Positions 22,486-34,330 are shown, numbered from the stretch's first letter. The stretch is 64,000 nt of DNA from Limnephilus marmoratus (GCA_917880885.1 OU862915.1:41748176-41812175), one strand, 5' to 3'. Numbers and translations are program-made. The notes: generated by a model not told the origin, from the sequence alone.

Positions 22486-23861
22486 AAGTAAAATAATTAA
22501 AAGGACTTACAAAAAATTTGACAACTGGAGGCCAACTCAGACACCTTAAAATGAGATAAAAGTGGCCCTATTCTATTATATACCTACCTTGTAATTTCAC
22601 TTTTATATAGTCCAGCTAGATGTTTCGCTTTGCGAACATTTGTCATTTTCTTTTGCACATTAAACAGGTAAATAAATTGGTGTGAATTAGCCATTTCGTG
22701 GACATCTACATAAATAATAAGAATAAAAAATCCGTTTAAGGTAAATATTTCTCTTTGTGACAATGCTCCTGAATTAACGTTGGAGTGGACTTTGAGAAAA
22801 ACGTAATGATTTTCAGAACAAACTTTAGAATGGAACTTAATCGTAATTATTTATCGACGCCTAGAGATAAACCGATTAAGGTTTATTCGTAATTTCAAAA
22901 GCTACGACAAATGTTTTAATGACAGTGATTATATTCAGGCTTTAAAAATCTTTTTTTTGTTTATTAAAGGGTTTCAGGTATTGGACAGCCATAAAACGAT
23001 TCTAAAGAAGGAAAACATTTTAATGAAATCGATTTCCAAAGTATTTTTGGTCTTAATAAAATACCTGAAAGTTTTTGTTACAATAAAAAATAGATTCAAG
23101 GAAAATTTTCACTTTCGTCTTTACAAACTTCAATAACAAATACAAAACGTTAAATTTAGATCTTTTTCACCTATTTGTTTTCGGTGGGTATTGGATAGTT
23201 GAGGGTAGGTACTTGTTGTGTCAAAGTTGAATTTAATTTGGTTCCAGGAGCGAGTAAGATGACATCTTGTTTAATACTCTTTGTGAAAATATTGGACGGA
23301 TATAAAAAAAATTCAAAGACCATAGTGATATTAATGCGCAGCTAAAAATGGTTGTTGACTTTAAAATCCAGTTTTTTAAGCTCTCCGCTTGAGAGCTTTT
23401 GTTGACTCAGATAAACATAAGTCGGCTTAATCGTTCAGATTATCACATGAAATCAACAATAGAAAGGCTTTTTCACGTTTCCGGTCTCGTAAACGAGAAT
23501 CCATTATTTGGCAGTTATGTACAGAGAAATGAGTTTACTGTGGGGATGACCGTGTCCCTAAAGATGGCTCCATTTTATTTCTGCTAAAATTAACAACTTT
23601 CTTAATATAATATATATTTTTAATTAGCGCCTCTTTCGATGTGTATGAAATTTATGCAAATTGGTATTCACCTTTTCTCTATTTCACACTTCTTGGAATT
23701 ATCTGTTCGGTGGTTGATGGTAATATTGTAATGCAAGTTTTCAGATTTAATTCCTAGCGCCAAGATTATTATAAACTCGATATTATTCATCTATTTGATA
23801 CCGAGATATAAAAAAAAAATATGCAAAATATTTTAAACACTTCAATTCAAATCGCAAGTAC
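22486..23861. other. Unassigned AT-rich DNA
   Basis: No gene or repeat recognised. The small open frame at 23399-23587 has no supporting motif. Confidence 0.4.
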
Positions 23862-23950
23862 CACAGTAATAATATTAATAATAATGTTAAGTAATAATTG
23901 AAAGATTTTTCAAGCGCCATTTTCTGGAGAAAATCATTTCAAGGGCGCTT
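23862..23950 (-). repeat. CR1/L2-like 3' tail with (ATT)n end, minus orientation
   Basis: On the minus strand: AGCGCCCTTGAAATGATTTT, then TGGCGCTTGAAAAAT and an AATTATT-rich end. AGCGCC...GGCGCT forms a small hairpin before an (ATT)-type tail, as in many CR1/L2-type LINEs and their SINEs. The same tail is at 48271-48338 on the plus strand. Confidence 0.55.
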
Positions 23951-24254
23951 TACAAATTCATGTGTACACAGTTAGAGAAGTAGTTTTGTGAACAGTTAGT
24001 AGACTTTGCGTAATGCTGATAATTCGGATTTGACAGCTCGTAACGCTCATGCCATCTCTGTCGGAGTAGGCTATCGTATTGGCAGGATTGGCCGACACGA
24101 AAAATGCAAACCAATTTACAGATAGACGAAATCCAAAATGCTTGAGTTAAATCAGAACTTTTACACGCTGCGCTGAGTCAATTTCATTACAAATTAAAGA
24201 TAAATTTCCAGTAAACAGTAATATTATAAAAGTTTATTAAATTTTATATTTTTT

Positions 24255-24532
24255 TTCCAGTAGCTCCACGGAAAATAATTCTCCTAAAGGCCTATGTCAT
24301 CTTTGGGGATGCTGTAATCGGGGGGCAGTGTGTCCAGGAGTGACAGACAAATGAATTCATCCCTTCCACTGCGGTGCAAGTCCTGCTGAGAGAGTCCTGC
24401 TGGAGAGGTCGAAAGATCTCCCTCAACCATTCTCTCCTGATACCACTTGGGGTGACCTCTGGCAGAGGTGTTGGTTATCCACTAAATGGTTCCCGGGGTG
24501 GCGGTACCCATACCCACCTCCCAAATTGTTAC
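24255..24532 (-). repeat. Stem-loop-tail repeat, copy 4
   Basis: TAGCTCCACGGAAAATAATT, GGCCTATGTCATCTTTGGGG, CCACTGCGGTGCAAG, GGTGACCTCTGGCAGAGG and GGTGTTGGTTATCCACTAAA occur in order. An internal stretch is missing relative to the 63541-63935 copy. Confidence 0.65.
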
Positions 24533-25395
24533 ATTGGATGTACATTGGGTGGGAAAGGGTTAATTAATAAACAATGGGAAAGGGTTAATTAAAAATCAAT
24601 AAAATTATGCAGATTTACCAAGAAAACAGACGCGGCGGAAATCTGGAATCTAATAATCGCTTTACTCGGCTCAATTGACGGAGAAGATTCCCAGATATTT
24701 TAATATTCAGGGTTGGCGGACTTGACGGAGGAAAAGGGATTCATTTGACCTTTTTGTAAAACGACGAAATGATACTTTCATTTCATAATTTTCATTTTTG
24801 AGCAGATTTTTTTGCAAAACTCATTTACTGGAATATTCTCAACTCGGTGACCAAAGGATGACATTCTTCTGTCCTCCACAATTATAACCGAATGCCTATA
24901 CGGAGTATCATGAATTCTAGATTCCAAAAAAAATATATGAGCTGTTCCTAAATCGGAAAAAACACCCAAAGCACAACTCTGCCACATTAACATATGTAAA
25001 CATTTTTAATATGAAATATTTTTTGTTTTAGTTTACTCAATTGCACATATCGGGCAATAGTAATAATTGATGCCAAAATCAGTCAGTATTTAAACACTTA
25101 TCACACATAATATCTAAGAATAAGCAAGGCACATATCGTTGAAAAGAGTCGTAAGTCAAAAAAAAAATATTTTTACATGAGAACAAAAACAATTGAATGA
25201 ATGAATGAAGAACAAATGGTCTTTCAATTTAACAATGGTCAACAAATTCAATTCAATTTATTCAATTAAAGACATAACTAAATTAACATTTCAAAGAGTC
25301 ATTAAAGGAGAGAGAATATAAAGATCGGATAAGCAGATTTAAGGAATTTAAACATCAATGAAGCACAATTTGACTTCCAACAACAAAGCTTGCCG
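24533..25395. other. Unassigned DNA
   Basis: A short duplication GGGAAAGGGTTAATTAA occurs twice at 24552-24594. Otherwise I see nothing. The frame at 24778-24993 (minus) is not recognised. Confidence 0.4.
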
Positions 25396-25401
25396 ACTAA
25401 A

Positions 25402-25905
25402 TTATGCTTCGTTGATATTTAACATGTCGATATTTGAAGCGATTCTATTAAACAATAAGATAGCACTCCCGACTGACGTGACCATTGGCAAGTGAGTTTT
25501 GCAAACCGGGAGATAATACAGTCCATGCTGTCGGTGACGGAGATAACCATCGGTAACATGAAAACTAATGCTCTCCATGATTGTTGAGTTTTTGAAGCAC
25601 CTACGAATCAGTTTGAAGAAATGTGTTACAATGAGCACATCCCTCCTGACCCGTGAATGGTTCATACCGAGCATGCCCAAGAGAAAGACGCCAGGGGTAG
25701 TAAGCCACCAGCCATACTCCATCAGGCAGAGAAATCTCAGAAATTTCTTCTGAATTCTCTCTAACATAAGGGAATACTTCACTTCGTGCGGGCTCCAAAC
25801 CACCGATCCACTCTCAAGCCTACTCCTCACCAAAGCATTGTATAGCACCGTGAGAAACCGGTTGTCTCTTAAATTTCTCGCAGTGCGTAGGACAAAACCC
25901 AGCAT
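25402..25905 (-). pseudogene. Non-LTR retrotransposon RT C-terminus
   Basis: 167 codons open. MLGFVLRTARNLRDNRFLTV, LYNALVRSRLESGSVVWSP and LERIQKKFLRFL are the classic region following the RT fingers/palm in Jockey/I/CR1-type LINEs. The rest (GMNHSRVRRDVLIVTHFFKL...NRIASNID) is the family-specific C-terminus. The catalytic [FY]ADD part is absent, so this is a 5'-truncated copy. A second, more broken copy of the same family lies at 31905-32290. Confidence 0.8.
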
Positions 25906-25998
25906 TCTCAGATGGAGTGATCTAACTTAAATTCAGTTTTCGTTGGGCATGGATCACAATCACTTAAGAAATTAACGACACTTTTCTACCAGAAATAA

Positions 25999-27243
25999 TA
26001 TAATGCAATAGCCGCCCTCACAAAGATCGTTTCCTATAATCTTGACATTGGTCGCAAACCACTTGCTGTTTTTCTCGATCTCGCAAAAGCATTTGATACG
26101 GTCTCACATTCATTACTGCTAAAAAAACTGCAGCAAATTGGAATAACTGAAGTAGCCTACACATGGTTTGAAAACTATCTATCAAACCGAACACAACAAA
26201 CTCTCATCCAATCTGACAAAATACAGATAAGCAATAAACTATCTGTGTCCTGTGGTGTACCCCAAGGTAGCATACTAGGACCAATTCTATTTCTTATATA
26301 CATCAACTCACTATGTGCCATGAATATTGGTGGAAAAATATTATCATTTGCTGATGACACGGTCTTAATATTCGAAGATGAAACATGGCAATCAGTTATT
26401 AACAAAACTAATAATGCTCTAATAAAAGTAAAGCATTGGCTTGACACAAACCTCCTCACACTTAACATCGACAAAACACAATATATGACATTTTCCATAC
26501 GCAAATACGATATACCCAACAACTGCCCTAAACCAATCATCCACTCGTGTCCACTCAATTTAGACAATCCGGAAACCACATCTAATATTAATTGTACGTG
26601 TTCGACCCTCAAATCATCAAAAATAGTTAAATATTTGGGAATAATCATAGACAACCAACTACGTTGGGAAGCTCACATCGGTGACACAGTAAAAAAACTT
26701 CGTAAACTCTGCCATATATTCTACTCCCTTAGGTCTATCTTAGATTTACAGACTCTAAGAAGCGTATACTTTGCCCTTTTACAATCCATAGCAATATACG
26801 GTATAGTGGGATGGGGTGGTTGTGCTGAATCCATTATTAGACCAATTATTTTAGTTCAAAAACTAATTCTGAGAATTATATTTAAATGTCAACCTACCCA
26901 TCCGTCAAATGAACTCTTTGCAAAAATCAGGGTCTTAGATATTCGACAGCTATTTACTAAAACAAGCATTTGTTATATACGAAAAAATAATCTACTATTT
27001 GCTCCACAACATCAAGCACACACCCGCTTTTCATCAAACCTGGGTTGCGTGGTCCCAAAAACTAACACCTCATTCGCTCAACGACAATTCTGGTTCATCG
27101 CTCCTAAAATATATAATGCTCTGAGTACTGACATAAAGTCAAGTAATTCTAATTCTCTTTTTATAACACGTGTACAACATTGGATTTTTGAAAGGGGACG
27201 AACGCACTTTAAAGAATTCATGAGTTCTAACACTACATTTTAA
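25999..27243 (+). pseudogene. LINE reverse transcriptase, 5'-truncated copy
   Basis: The frame is open from 25999, after a stop, to 27243. It begins inside the RT: LAVFLDLAKAFDTVSH, SVSCGVPQGSILGPILFLIY, catalytic SFADDTVLIF, LLTLNIDKTQYM, VKYLGIIIDNQLRWEAHI and a conserved C-terminus. Endonuclease and ORF1 are missing, so the copy is a typical 5' truncation during target-primed reverse transcription. The remaining 415 codons are intact and suggest a young insertion. The 3' UTR has a hairpin (CTACCACA/TGTGGTAG, 27562-27594) and a long A-rich tail. It is related to the minus-strand copy at 28094-29944. Clade (I/Nimb/Daphne-like) is a guess. Confidence 0.85.
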
Positions 27244-27639
27244 TTATTAATTTTTGCATTTCAAAATTTTAATTTCCATTTGTATTTCTATTTTACTTTA
27301 AAATGTTGTTATTTTTTTCTCTTAGTTTTTCACTAAATTTATATATGTTTTTAATTTTGATTTATATAATTATATGTTTTAATTTATACAGAACACTTGA
27401 GTTCTTAACATTTAATTTTTATTATTAATTTTTGTATTTCAAAATTTGAATTTGAATTTGAATTTTCATTTTTACTTTTCTTTAAAATATGGTCTTTTTT
27501 TTCTCTTTAGTTTTAAGTATTTCTTAATATTTTTTGAAATGTTAAAATATTAAATGTACGACTACCACAACACGGGCTTAGCCTAGTGTGGTAGCCAAAA
27601 AAAAACCCAAATATCTGTTACTAATAAAAAATATATGAA

Positions 27640-27688
<49 letters not shown>

Positions 27689-27715
27689 AAAAAAAAAAAA
27701 TAAAAAAAAGAAGTG
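27244..27715 (+). repeat. 3' UTR and poly(A) tail of the LINE
   Basis: AT-rich UTR with a partial internal duplication (TTTTTATTATTAATTTTTG type, 27243-27270 and 27412-27440), the hairpin at 27562-27594, then an almost pure A tract at 27640-27712. Confidence 0.75.
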
Positions 27716-27781
27716 CGACAAGTATTTTTTATTACCTTGAAAATATATTATAAGAGTACAGTTATTAATTAAGTGTCATGT

Positions 27782-28093
27782 AACGGGGTGTCCGGGGGTA
27801 AAATGCATTAACTTCGGGAGGTGATTCTACATGATGGTAGGAGTAAAAAAGATTAACAACTTTTTCCGAAATTCCAACATTTTTTTCCCATACAAAAAGA
27901 CGTACCTACTAAAAATCCTTAGTGTGAGGTACGATCTTACTTGATAGAAATCAGAGCCTGCCGGGCGCTCGACTCGATTGTGATTGACCCGTATCGTAAC
28001 AGCGGAAAATAATAAATCTGGCCGCACACGCCGGACTAATTTTAACTTTTTTCCTAAAAAGTACTCCTAAAAGTTGGAATTTCGAAAAAAGTT
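27782..28093. mobile_element. TACAGGGTGTCC-type DNA element, copy A, left part
   Basis: Left terminal part begins around GGGGTGTCCGGGGGTAAAAT and continues AACTTCGGGAGGTGATTCTA. It matches the right terminal repeat of the copy at 30691-31593 for more than 150 bases, including AAAAAGACGTACCTACTAAA. Interrupted at about 28093 by a LINE and resumed at 29945. Without the LINE the element is only ~390 bp. Confidence 0.7.
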
Positions 28094-29944
28094 TTTTTTA
28101 TTTATTTAATATAGTTATATAATTGTACAGTGGAGTTATAGAAATTACATAGCGGTACAGAAATTATTTAAATATTGCAATCTCACCAAAGAAGAAGCTA
28201 GTTCTTGTGCTTGATGAGCGAGTTACACTAACTATAACTGAAATAGAACAACATTATGTAATAAGTAAGTATATAATAGGATAAATTGAGACTTATGGAT
28301 AATCTATATGTGTAGGTGTACATACATAGTATACGGTTACATACTAAGATATTGTGCACTTAGGAGAAATTCTAAAAATCTAAATAAAATAGAGATGAAT
28401 ATGTATTAAAAATAAATAGAAAGAAAGAGAAAAACAGGTAATTATTTAGTTAATTATTCCTGATGAAGTGTAGCTTCAGTTTGAGTTTCAGTTTATTGAT
28501 GTCTTTGGTTTTTTTAATTTCAATGGGAAGGTTGTTGAAAAACTTTATTCCTAAATAGATATAATTGTTTTGCATTAGCTTGGTATTAAATTTTGGTGTT
28601 TTGATGTTGTCTTCATATCTTTTTGATTGGTGAGTTTCAAATTTCTTGATGATATTATCTTTGTAAATTTGGATAATTGCGTTTTTCTTGAAGATATTCT
28701 CAACTCGAGGCACCGTGAAATCTGCGAAAGGCGTTTCTGTTGGATAAGTGGAGGGTTTCTTTAGGATTACTTTAATGATTAGTTTCTGGATCACTTTGAC
28801 AGGGGTTAGAATATTGTTGTATGATCCCCCCATCCAATTATTCCATATTGAATTAAAGACTGGATTAGTGCATAGTATACTCTTTTTAGATTGTTGAGTT
28901 TTAAAATATTTCTTAATCTTATGAATATATATATATACACTTTCTGATACGCTTAACCAATTCACAGATATGGCTCTTCCACTTCATATGTTGTTCTATT
29001 ATCACTCCGAGATATTTAATTTCTGGTACTGATTTCAATGTTGAACAGCCTTGGATACATGTGATTTTATTACATTTGTTATTGTGGATAATTATTTTAG
29101 TGTTGGGGAGTGTTTTTAGTTTGTTGATTGAGAAGTGTATGTAGTATGTTTTGTTAGTGTTCAATGAGAGAAGATTTGTGTAAAACCAATGTTTTAAGAT
29201 GTTCATGATATTATTTGCTTGTTCGTTTACTCTATTCCAGTCGATCCCATTCACTATGATAGCTGTGTCATCGGCATATAATATTATGTCTGCGTTAGGT
29301 GGTAGTTTAAAAATATCGTTGACATATATTATAAATAGTAGGGGGCCTAGGACTGTGCATTGAGGTATCCCAAAATTACTTGTTAGTGGTAGACTTGGGG
29401 ATTTGTTTATCTTGACTACTTGGTGTCGTTCAAATGAATAGCTTTTTATCCATTTTAGAGCTTTATCTAATACTATCGAAAGCTTTTTTAAGATCTATGA
29501 AGATTCCTAGGCATTTCAAAGATTTGTCTAATGTGTTCTGAATAATGTTCGATAATTTGGCAATCGCATCTTGGGTACTTCTGGTTTTCATAAATCCATA
29601 TTAATTGTCGTGAATTAGGTTATTTTTGTTAATTAATTCGGTTAATCGTTTTTTGATAATTTTTTCAAAGATTTTGGCAATGTTTGAAATCAGCGATATT
29701 GGACGATAATTTGTCACTTCTTCTGGGTTGCCAGATTTATGAATTGGAGTGATGATGGTTTGTTTATATATCGTTGGGAATATTCCGCTTTGAAGACTAA
29801 CGTTGATTAAATGCGTTAATGGTTTTGAAATATGTTTTTTGATAGCTTTTAGTGTTTCGACAGTAATTCCATCGAAACCTGGTGCCGATCTTCCCTTCAT
29901 GCTTGAAATGATGTGTTCGATTTCCTGGGCTGAAGTAAGTAAGT
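28094..29944 (-). pseudogene. LINE reverse transcriptase copy nested in a DNA element
   Basis: Minus-strand RT in three pieces. 29601-29944: SAPGFDGITVETLKAI, TPIHKSGNPEEVTNYRPISL, AKIFEKIIKKRL. About 29255-29600: broken, but the catalytic YADDTAIIV is readable at 29261-29277. 28450-29254: LLSLNTNKTYYIHFSINKL, IKYLGVIIEQHMKWKSHI, and a C-terminus ending KLKLKLHFIRNN. Frameshifts separate the pieces. The 3' end lies in a T-rich run at 28090 and the 5' end is truncated. It is related to the copy at 25999-27243. The first ten residues of the open frame that begins at 29972 come from the terminal repeat of the host DNA element, not from the LINE. Confidence 0.85.
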
Positions 29945-30021
29945 TATTTTTCTTTTTTACTTGTACTATCATGTAGAATCACCTCCCGAAATTAATGCAC
30001 TTTACCCGCGGACACCCTTTA
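29945..30021. mobile_element. TACAGGGTGTCC-type DNA element, copy A, right part
   Basis: Ends AGAATCACCTCCCGAAATTA, then GCGGACACCC. It is the terminal inverted repeat partner of 27782-28093. Confidence 0.7.
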
Positions 30022-30690
30022 TAACTTACAATAATTCGTACATCAAAAAAAAATAATTGCATTTTGAATAACTGTCAAATGTTTTACGCAATACGTCACA
30101 ACAGTTTGCTTTGAAAAATACAATTTCAGGTTTTATAAAATACATCATAAAAAACCAATCACACAGAAATGTGTCATGCAGTAACAAAGCGCACAAATGA
30201 AATACGAGTATTCCATTTGTATTCAGATTTACGTCGTTCACTTGACATGCGTCGGATTCATTTAATTTGAATACAAAACACATCTTTCCTAAGAGGGCTT
30301 TAACGGTTTCAAAAAAAGCTACGATAATTGAATTAATCTTTTTTGTATAACGATTGATTTTTTTTTATTCAATAACAAACATTCCCAGTATTTCATATAA
30401 AAAAAAACAAATATTTACCGGTTACGAACAACCTGTCAATAATTTAAAAAATCTCCTCCTACACAGTGAGAGGAAAAAGCTGATTGTATCGTGATGGAGG
30501 ACTAAGCCAGCTCAGGATTGAACACACAACTTCTGGGTGGAACGCAGCTGCCAACTCGGTCACTGACCGGTTAATTTGGAAATATTTTATCAATTCAGCA
30601 TAAGGGAAATATAAGTCTAGGTGTAAATCGAACGCATAGAACCTGAAATTTTGATAAATTAAAAATTTATGCCTATTATATTTTTCATTA
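30022..30690. other. Unassigned DNA between two related elements
   Basis: No gene recognised. The 85-codon frame at 30026-30283 (minus) has no motif I know. Confidence 0.4.
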
Positions 30691-31593
30691 TACAGGGTGT
30701 CCGGGGGAAAAGTGCATTAACCTCGGGAGGTGATTCTACATGATAGTATAAGCAAAGAAGATAAATAACTTTTCTCGAAATTCCAACTTTTAGGGGTAGT
30801 TTTCTGGTAAAAAGATAAAATTAGACCGGCGTGTGTGGGCAGCATTATTATTTTCCGCTGTTGCAATATCACCTCCCCATGCGTTCGCGTTCTCCAATTC
30901 TGTCAATGTCAGAGTTGAATTGGAATGTAACAATTTTATTTGCGTAGCAGTATTTCACTTTAAAAACTTAACTGTTTCTAATCAAAACTTGTTGATTTAT
31001 TGTGTCTTTATCTAGTGTGTATTTAAGACTGAATTAAGTGCATGTTTTCTTCAGACTAACTTTTATTTATTTCGCTGTAGACTTGCCTAACTATAAAAAT
31101 TGTGTTTATTTATGCGTAATTATGTCATTGAATTATTGTGTCAATGCCGCGTAATTTTGTTATTAAAATATTATTTAAATGCCTGTTTTACAAACGAAGA
31201 ACGGGCAGACATTCATTAATGAGATTCGCCACAACAAACGCATTGATAATATTACTTTATGTTTACATGCTTGCTTACATGAACAGTTCTCTTTTTTAAT
31301 TTAGTTTAAAACAAACGACTTTATATAAACGTCAAATTCTCGATCTTGTTATAGTTTACAAACGGTTTCCATAGATACCGGCCAAATCACAACCAAGCAA
31401 CGTTGCAATAATCGCGCCCGGGTTGCAATGTCGGGTAAGTTCTACCTTACACTAAGGATTTTTAGAAGGTACGTCTTTTTGTATAGGTAAAAAAAAGTTG
31501 GAATTTCAGAAAAAGTTATCAATCTTTTATACTCGTGCTATAATATAGAATCACCTCCCGAAGTTAAAGCACTTTACCCCCGGACACCCTGTA
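30691..31593. mobile_element. TACAGGGTGTCC-type DNA element, copy B (complete)
   Basis: Begins TACAGGGTGTCCGGGGG and ends with the exact reverse complement CCCCCGGACACCCTGTA. Imperfect similarity between the ends extends about 100 bases. If the outermost TA is counted as a target duplication the element is CAGGGTG...CACCCTG. The middle ~700 bp has no transposase, so the copy is non-autonomous. Superfamily not identified; a TA target would fit Tc1/mariner-like or some other TA-targeting group. Confidence 0.75.
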
Positions 31594-31904
31594 GTTTAAA
31601 TTTTAATTTTTCACTTTATAATGTAATAATGACTGTTCCTAAGTATCTTATATAAGATGGCAGAACGCAACAGCGCTATCCCCCCAATCCTGCTGGATTA
31701 AAAACTTATATAAAATAATATTACTTGATTAATATGCTAATGGTTTTTAACACCAGCTACCAAATACACCAATTCAAACAATTAAACCAAAAATCGAAAA
31801 CGTAGTTCTGTCACACGAACTTATTAGAAGACCGGGTTCTAATAAGTTCATTCAATTCTCAGCAAGGAGTAGACCACAGAAAGTGAGTCCGTAATTTAGA
31901 GCTC
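31594..31904. other. Unassigned DNA
   Basis: Nothing recognised. A short repeat of GGTTCTAATAAGTTC/ACTTATTAGAA lies near 31818-31855. Confidence 0.4.
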
Positions 31905-32290
31905 ACACCAGGTAAAGTATTCCTTCATGTTGGAGAAACTTCAGAAGAAATTCCTGAGATTTCTGTACATGGGTGATAGCTACTATCCGTGCTCTAACAT
32001 ACCGACTTTCTTTTGGTATGCTCGGAATGAACCGTCTATGGGTCAGAAAGGATGTACTCATTGCTACACATTTCTTCAGACTGAATCGTGGACGGTTTGA
32101 AATCTCGGCTATCATGGAGAGAATTGATTTATATGTTACCGAATGGTTATCTCCGCCACATACGAATTGTTTTATATTCAAGCTAACTTGCCAATGGTCA
32201 TGTCAGTGGGGAGGGCAGACATGCTGTTGAACAGAATCAATTCGGATGTCGACATATTAACGTCAACAAAACTGCCTTTAAGGCTAATTT
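31905..32290 (+). pseudogene. LINE C-terminal fragment, second copy of the 25402-25905 family
   Basis: Frame-broken plus-strand copy. The pieces MLEKLQKKFLRFLYMG, LGMNRLWVRKDVLIATHFFRL, ATYELFYIQANLPMV and NRINSDVDI match 25402-25905 in order. Several frame changes; no poly(A). Confidence 0.7.
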
Positions 32291-32710
32291 TGTTGCTGCT
32301 AGTTTATTTGATTCCATTTTTTTTCGTATTTACGTAATTTATGAAAAATAATAAATAGGTATGAGTATCAACACTTTTAATTGATTTATTTTTTGTCAAT
32401 TTTACTTTTTAATGGTGACGAAGATCTTACTAAAATATTAGATGTTGATCATGTTTAGTTGATTAGCGAAGAAATTATAAGAACTTACAACATGGAAATG
32501 ATTGATAAATGTATTTACTGAATTTCCGATTGCAGACGGATTTGTGGAATAATTTTAACATGCAATTTTTGACTTGAAATTTGTGGAATAATTTTAACTT
32601 GCTCCGCAAGTTTTTGCTAATAGGCTAGGCGGGTGGTTTCTGGTTCGGCTTTACCTGGGTGACGTGTTGGTGACCATTTATAAATCCGATAAGAACTGGT
32701 TCCAAAAATA
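32291..32710. other. Unassigned DNA
   Basis: A small direct repeat GAAATTTGTGGAATAATTTTAA occurs in part at 32538 and 32576. Otherwise nothing seen. Confidence 0.35.
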
Positions 32711-33145
32711 GCTGGTTTTTTTCTTTTTTTTTACATCTCCACAAGGAGGCCCTGAGGAAAATTATTTCCCTCAGGGCCTATGTCATCTGAGATGCTGTGT
32801 GGAGGGAGAGGAAGGAATGATCATTGGTATTGAAGAGACCCATGTTGTAGGAAGGAGGAAACACAGAGGCCGGCAACGATTCGAAGTCGAAGAAGCGACC
32901 CGTTCTCATGTGACAAATGTCAACTGTATACATATGTTGGGCACGCGTTTTGCGTATTTCCCGACTATGCAAGGGTGCCGAAGGGATCAATGACGCTAGT
33001 TCCTCGGAGCATCTTTCATTGAAATACCTGTAGAACAAGGATAGCATTCCCACCTGACGCCTGTGCTCTAAAGATTGCAATCCGTCTGTTAAGAAGGGAG
33101 AATCAGACCGACCACCCGTTTCTGCAGAGTCGAGGGTATTTTTCA
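32711..33145 (-). pseudogene. Stem-loop-tail LINE, 3' end (copy 2)
   Basis: T-run at 32717-32732 (poly(A) of a minus-strand element), hairpin GGCCCTGAGGAAAATTATTT..CCTCAGGGCC at 32749-32780, then the C-terminal frame LQSLEHRRQVGMLSLFYRYF, ERCSEELASLIPSAP and SLPASVFPPSYNMGLF. It matches the intact copy at 55750-56406 but has gaps and stops. 5'-truncated. Confidence 0.8.
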
Positions 33146-33156
33146 GGTTCCTCTCG

Positions 33157-33577
33157 GTTCCTCAGATTCAGTGACAGCTAGTCACCGGGACAAAGTAACC
33201 GCGACACGCAATGACTTCATATATAATATATAGATGCGTGGTAGAAATCACAAAGTGATATATTTATTCACAACTGCCAGTTACAATAATAAACATACCT
33301 CCAAATTGGATCCAAAATTAGCCGCTTCCTCGGATCCAGTGACAGCTAGTCACCGGGACAAAGTCACCGCGACAGGTATATTGTATAATGTATACATACA
33401 GACGCTTGTTATTATTGTTCAAAAGTGACAGGTACAATAACAATCATATATTATTATCGTCTTTCATCCAAATCCTACAGTAGCAATCCTACAGTACAAT
33501 AACAATCATATATTATTATCGTCTTTCATACAAATCATACGCTAGCCGTAAGTAGCGCTATATTTTGGCATTGCTTT
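33157..33577. repeat. Direct repeats in unassigned DNA
   Basis: CAGTGACAGCTAGTCACCGG with flanks (about 48 bp) occurs at 33157-33204 and 33327-33375. ACAATAACAATCATATATTA with flanks (about 50 bp) occurs at 33434 and 33495. The class is unknown. Confidence 0.6.
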
Positions 33578-33910
33578 AATTATTTATTTTATTTTATTTA
33601 TTTATTTATTTATTTAAACGCCCATAGGGCTTTTACATAGAATGCAGTACATTTTTTTTTAATTACAGTGAAAAGATTATAAGTAACATAATATATGTTA
33701 AAAACAAAATATAGATTATATAAAATATAAGCGGTAACAAAATACAGGTAACATAAAATATAAGAAATAAAATATAGGAGTTGAGATAAAGTAGGTAAGG
33801 TTAAAATTGTTGTTCACATTGGTTTATAGGATAGGTAGAAATAAATAGTTGGCACATATGGTGTTTGAAGTTTGCTAAGTTCAAATTATTGTCAAATACA
33901 TCCATATTGT
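33578..33910 (-). pseudogene. LINE 3' end with (TAAA)n tail, interrupted copy, part 3
   Basis: The TTTA-repeat at 33578-33615 is the (TAAA)n tail of a minus-strand LINE. CCCATAGGGCTTTTACATAG beside it matches the 3' end of the LINE at 40126 (CCCGTGGGGGCTTTTACATAG). On the minus strand 33911-33820 encodes NMDVFDNNLNLANFKHHM, which aligns with the last ORF residues of the 40424-42169 copy (VDVFADSLYILKCNLNQH). This is the same LINE copy as 34331-34505 and 35214-35600. Confidence 0.75.
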
Positions 33911-34330
33911 CGACCTCCGTAGTCCAGTGGCTAAGACTCTTGACTCACATTCCAGAGGTCGCGGGTTCGAACCCGGCATGCGCAAATAAATTTTATTTGA
34001 TTAATTTGTGTTATTTCACTATTAATTCATTTAAAATAATATATAGTATATTTGCGGCATGTTCCAGAGTGGAAGATACTCTCAGTATCGCCCTGGTGTA
34101 AGACCACCATTCAGAATTGAAACGTTGCTTGAAAATGGCTTTAGCCGTGTTTAGTGACCAGATCTGAATAGCCAGGTACTTCCCAACCTTCCTCTTCCCC
34201 ACCTCCTTCCCCTCCCCACTATCTTCAGCCTCACAACATACCCCAATTGGGGATGCCATAGTCTCACTGGCTCCAGACGGGAGCAGTTGAGATTCTTGTG
34301 CGGTATTCACTGTAAAAAAAAAAAAAAAAT
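33911..34330 (+). mobile_element. tRNA-derived SINE with poly(A) and target duplication
   Basis: 420 bp flanked by ATATTGT at 33904-33910 and 34331-34337. The head is tRNA-like: A box TAGTCCAGTGG (33921-33931) and B box GGTTCGAACC (33964-33973), the internal RNA polymerase III promoter. After an AT-rich linker comes a ~270-bp body starting GCGGCATGTTCCAGAGTGGA and ending GGTATTCACTGT, then A(16). The acceptor strands do not pair, so it is not a tRNA gene. It sits inside a LINE whose reading frame resumes exactly on the other side. A copy of the body alone is at 45432-45701. Confidence 0.88.

Noticed and set aside
33911..33990. A tRNA gene
   Set aside because: A and B boxes are good but the acceptor strands do not pair and the segment continues into a poly(A)-ended repeat with target duplications. 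It is the head of a SINE.
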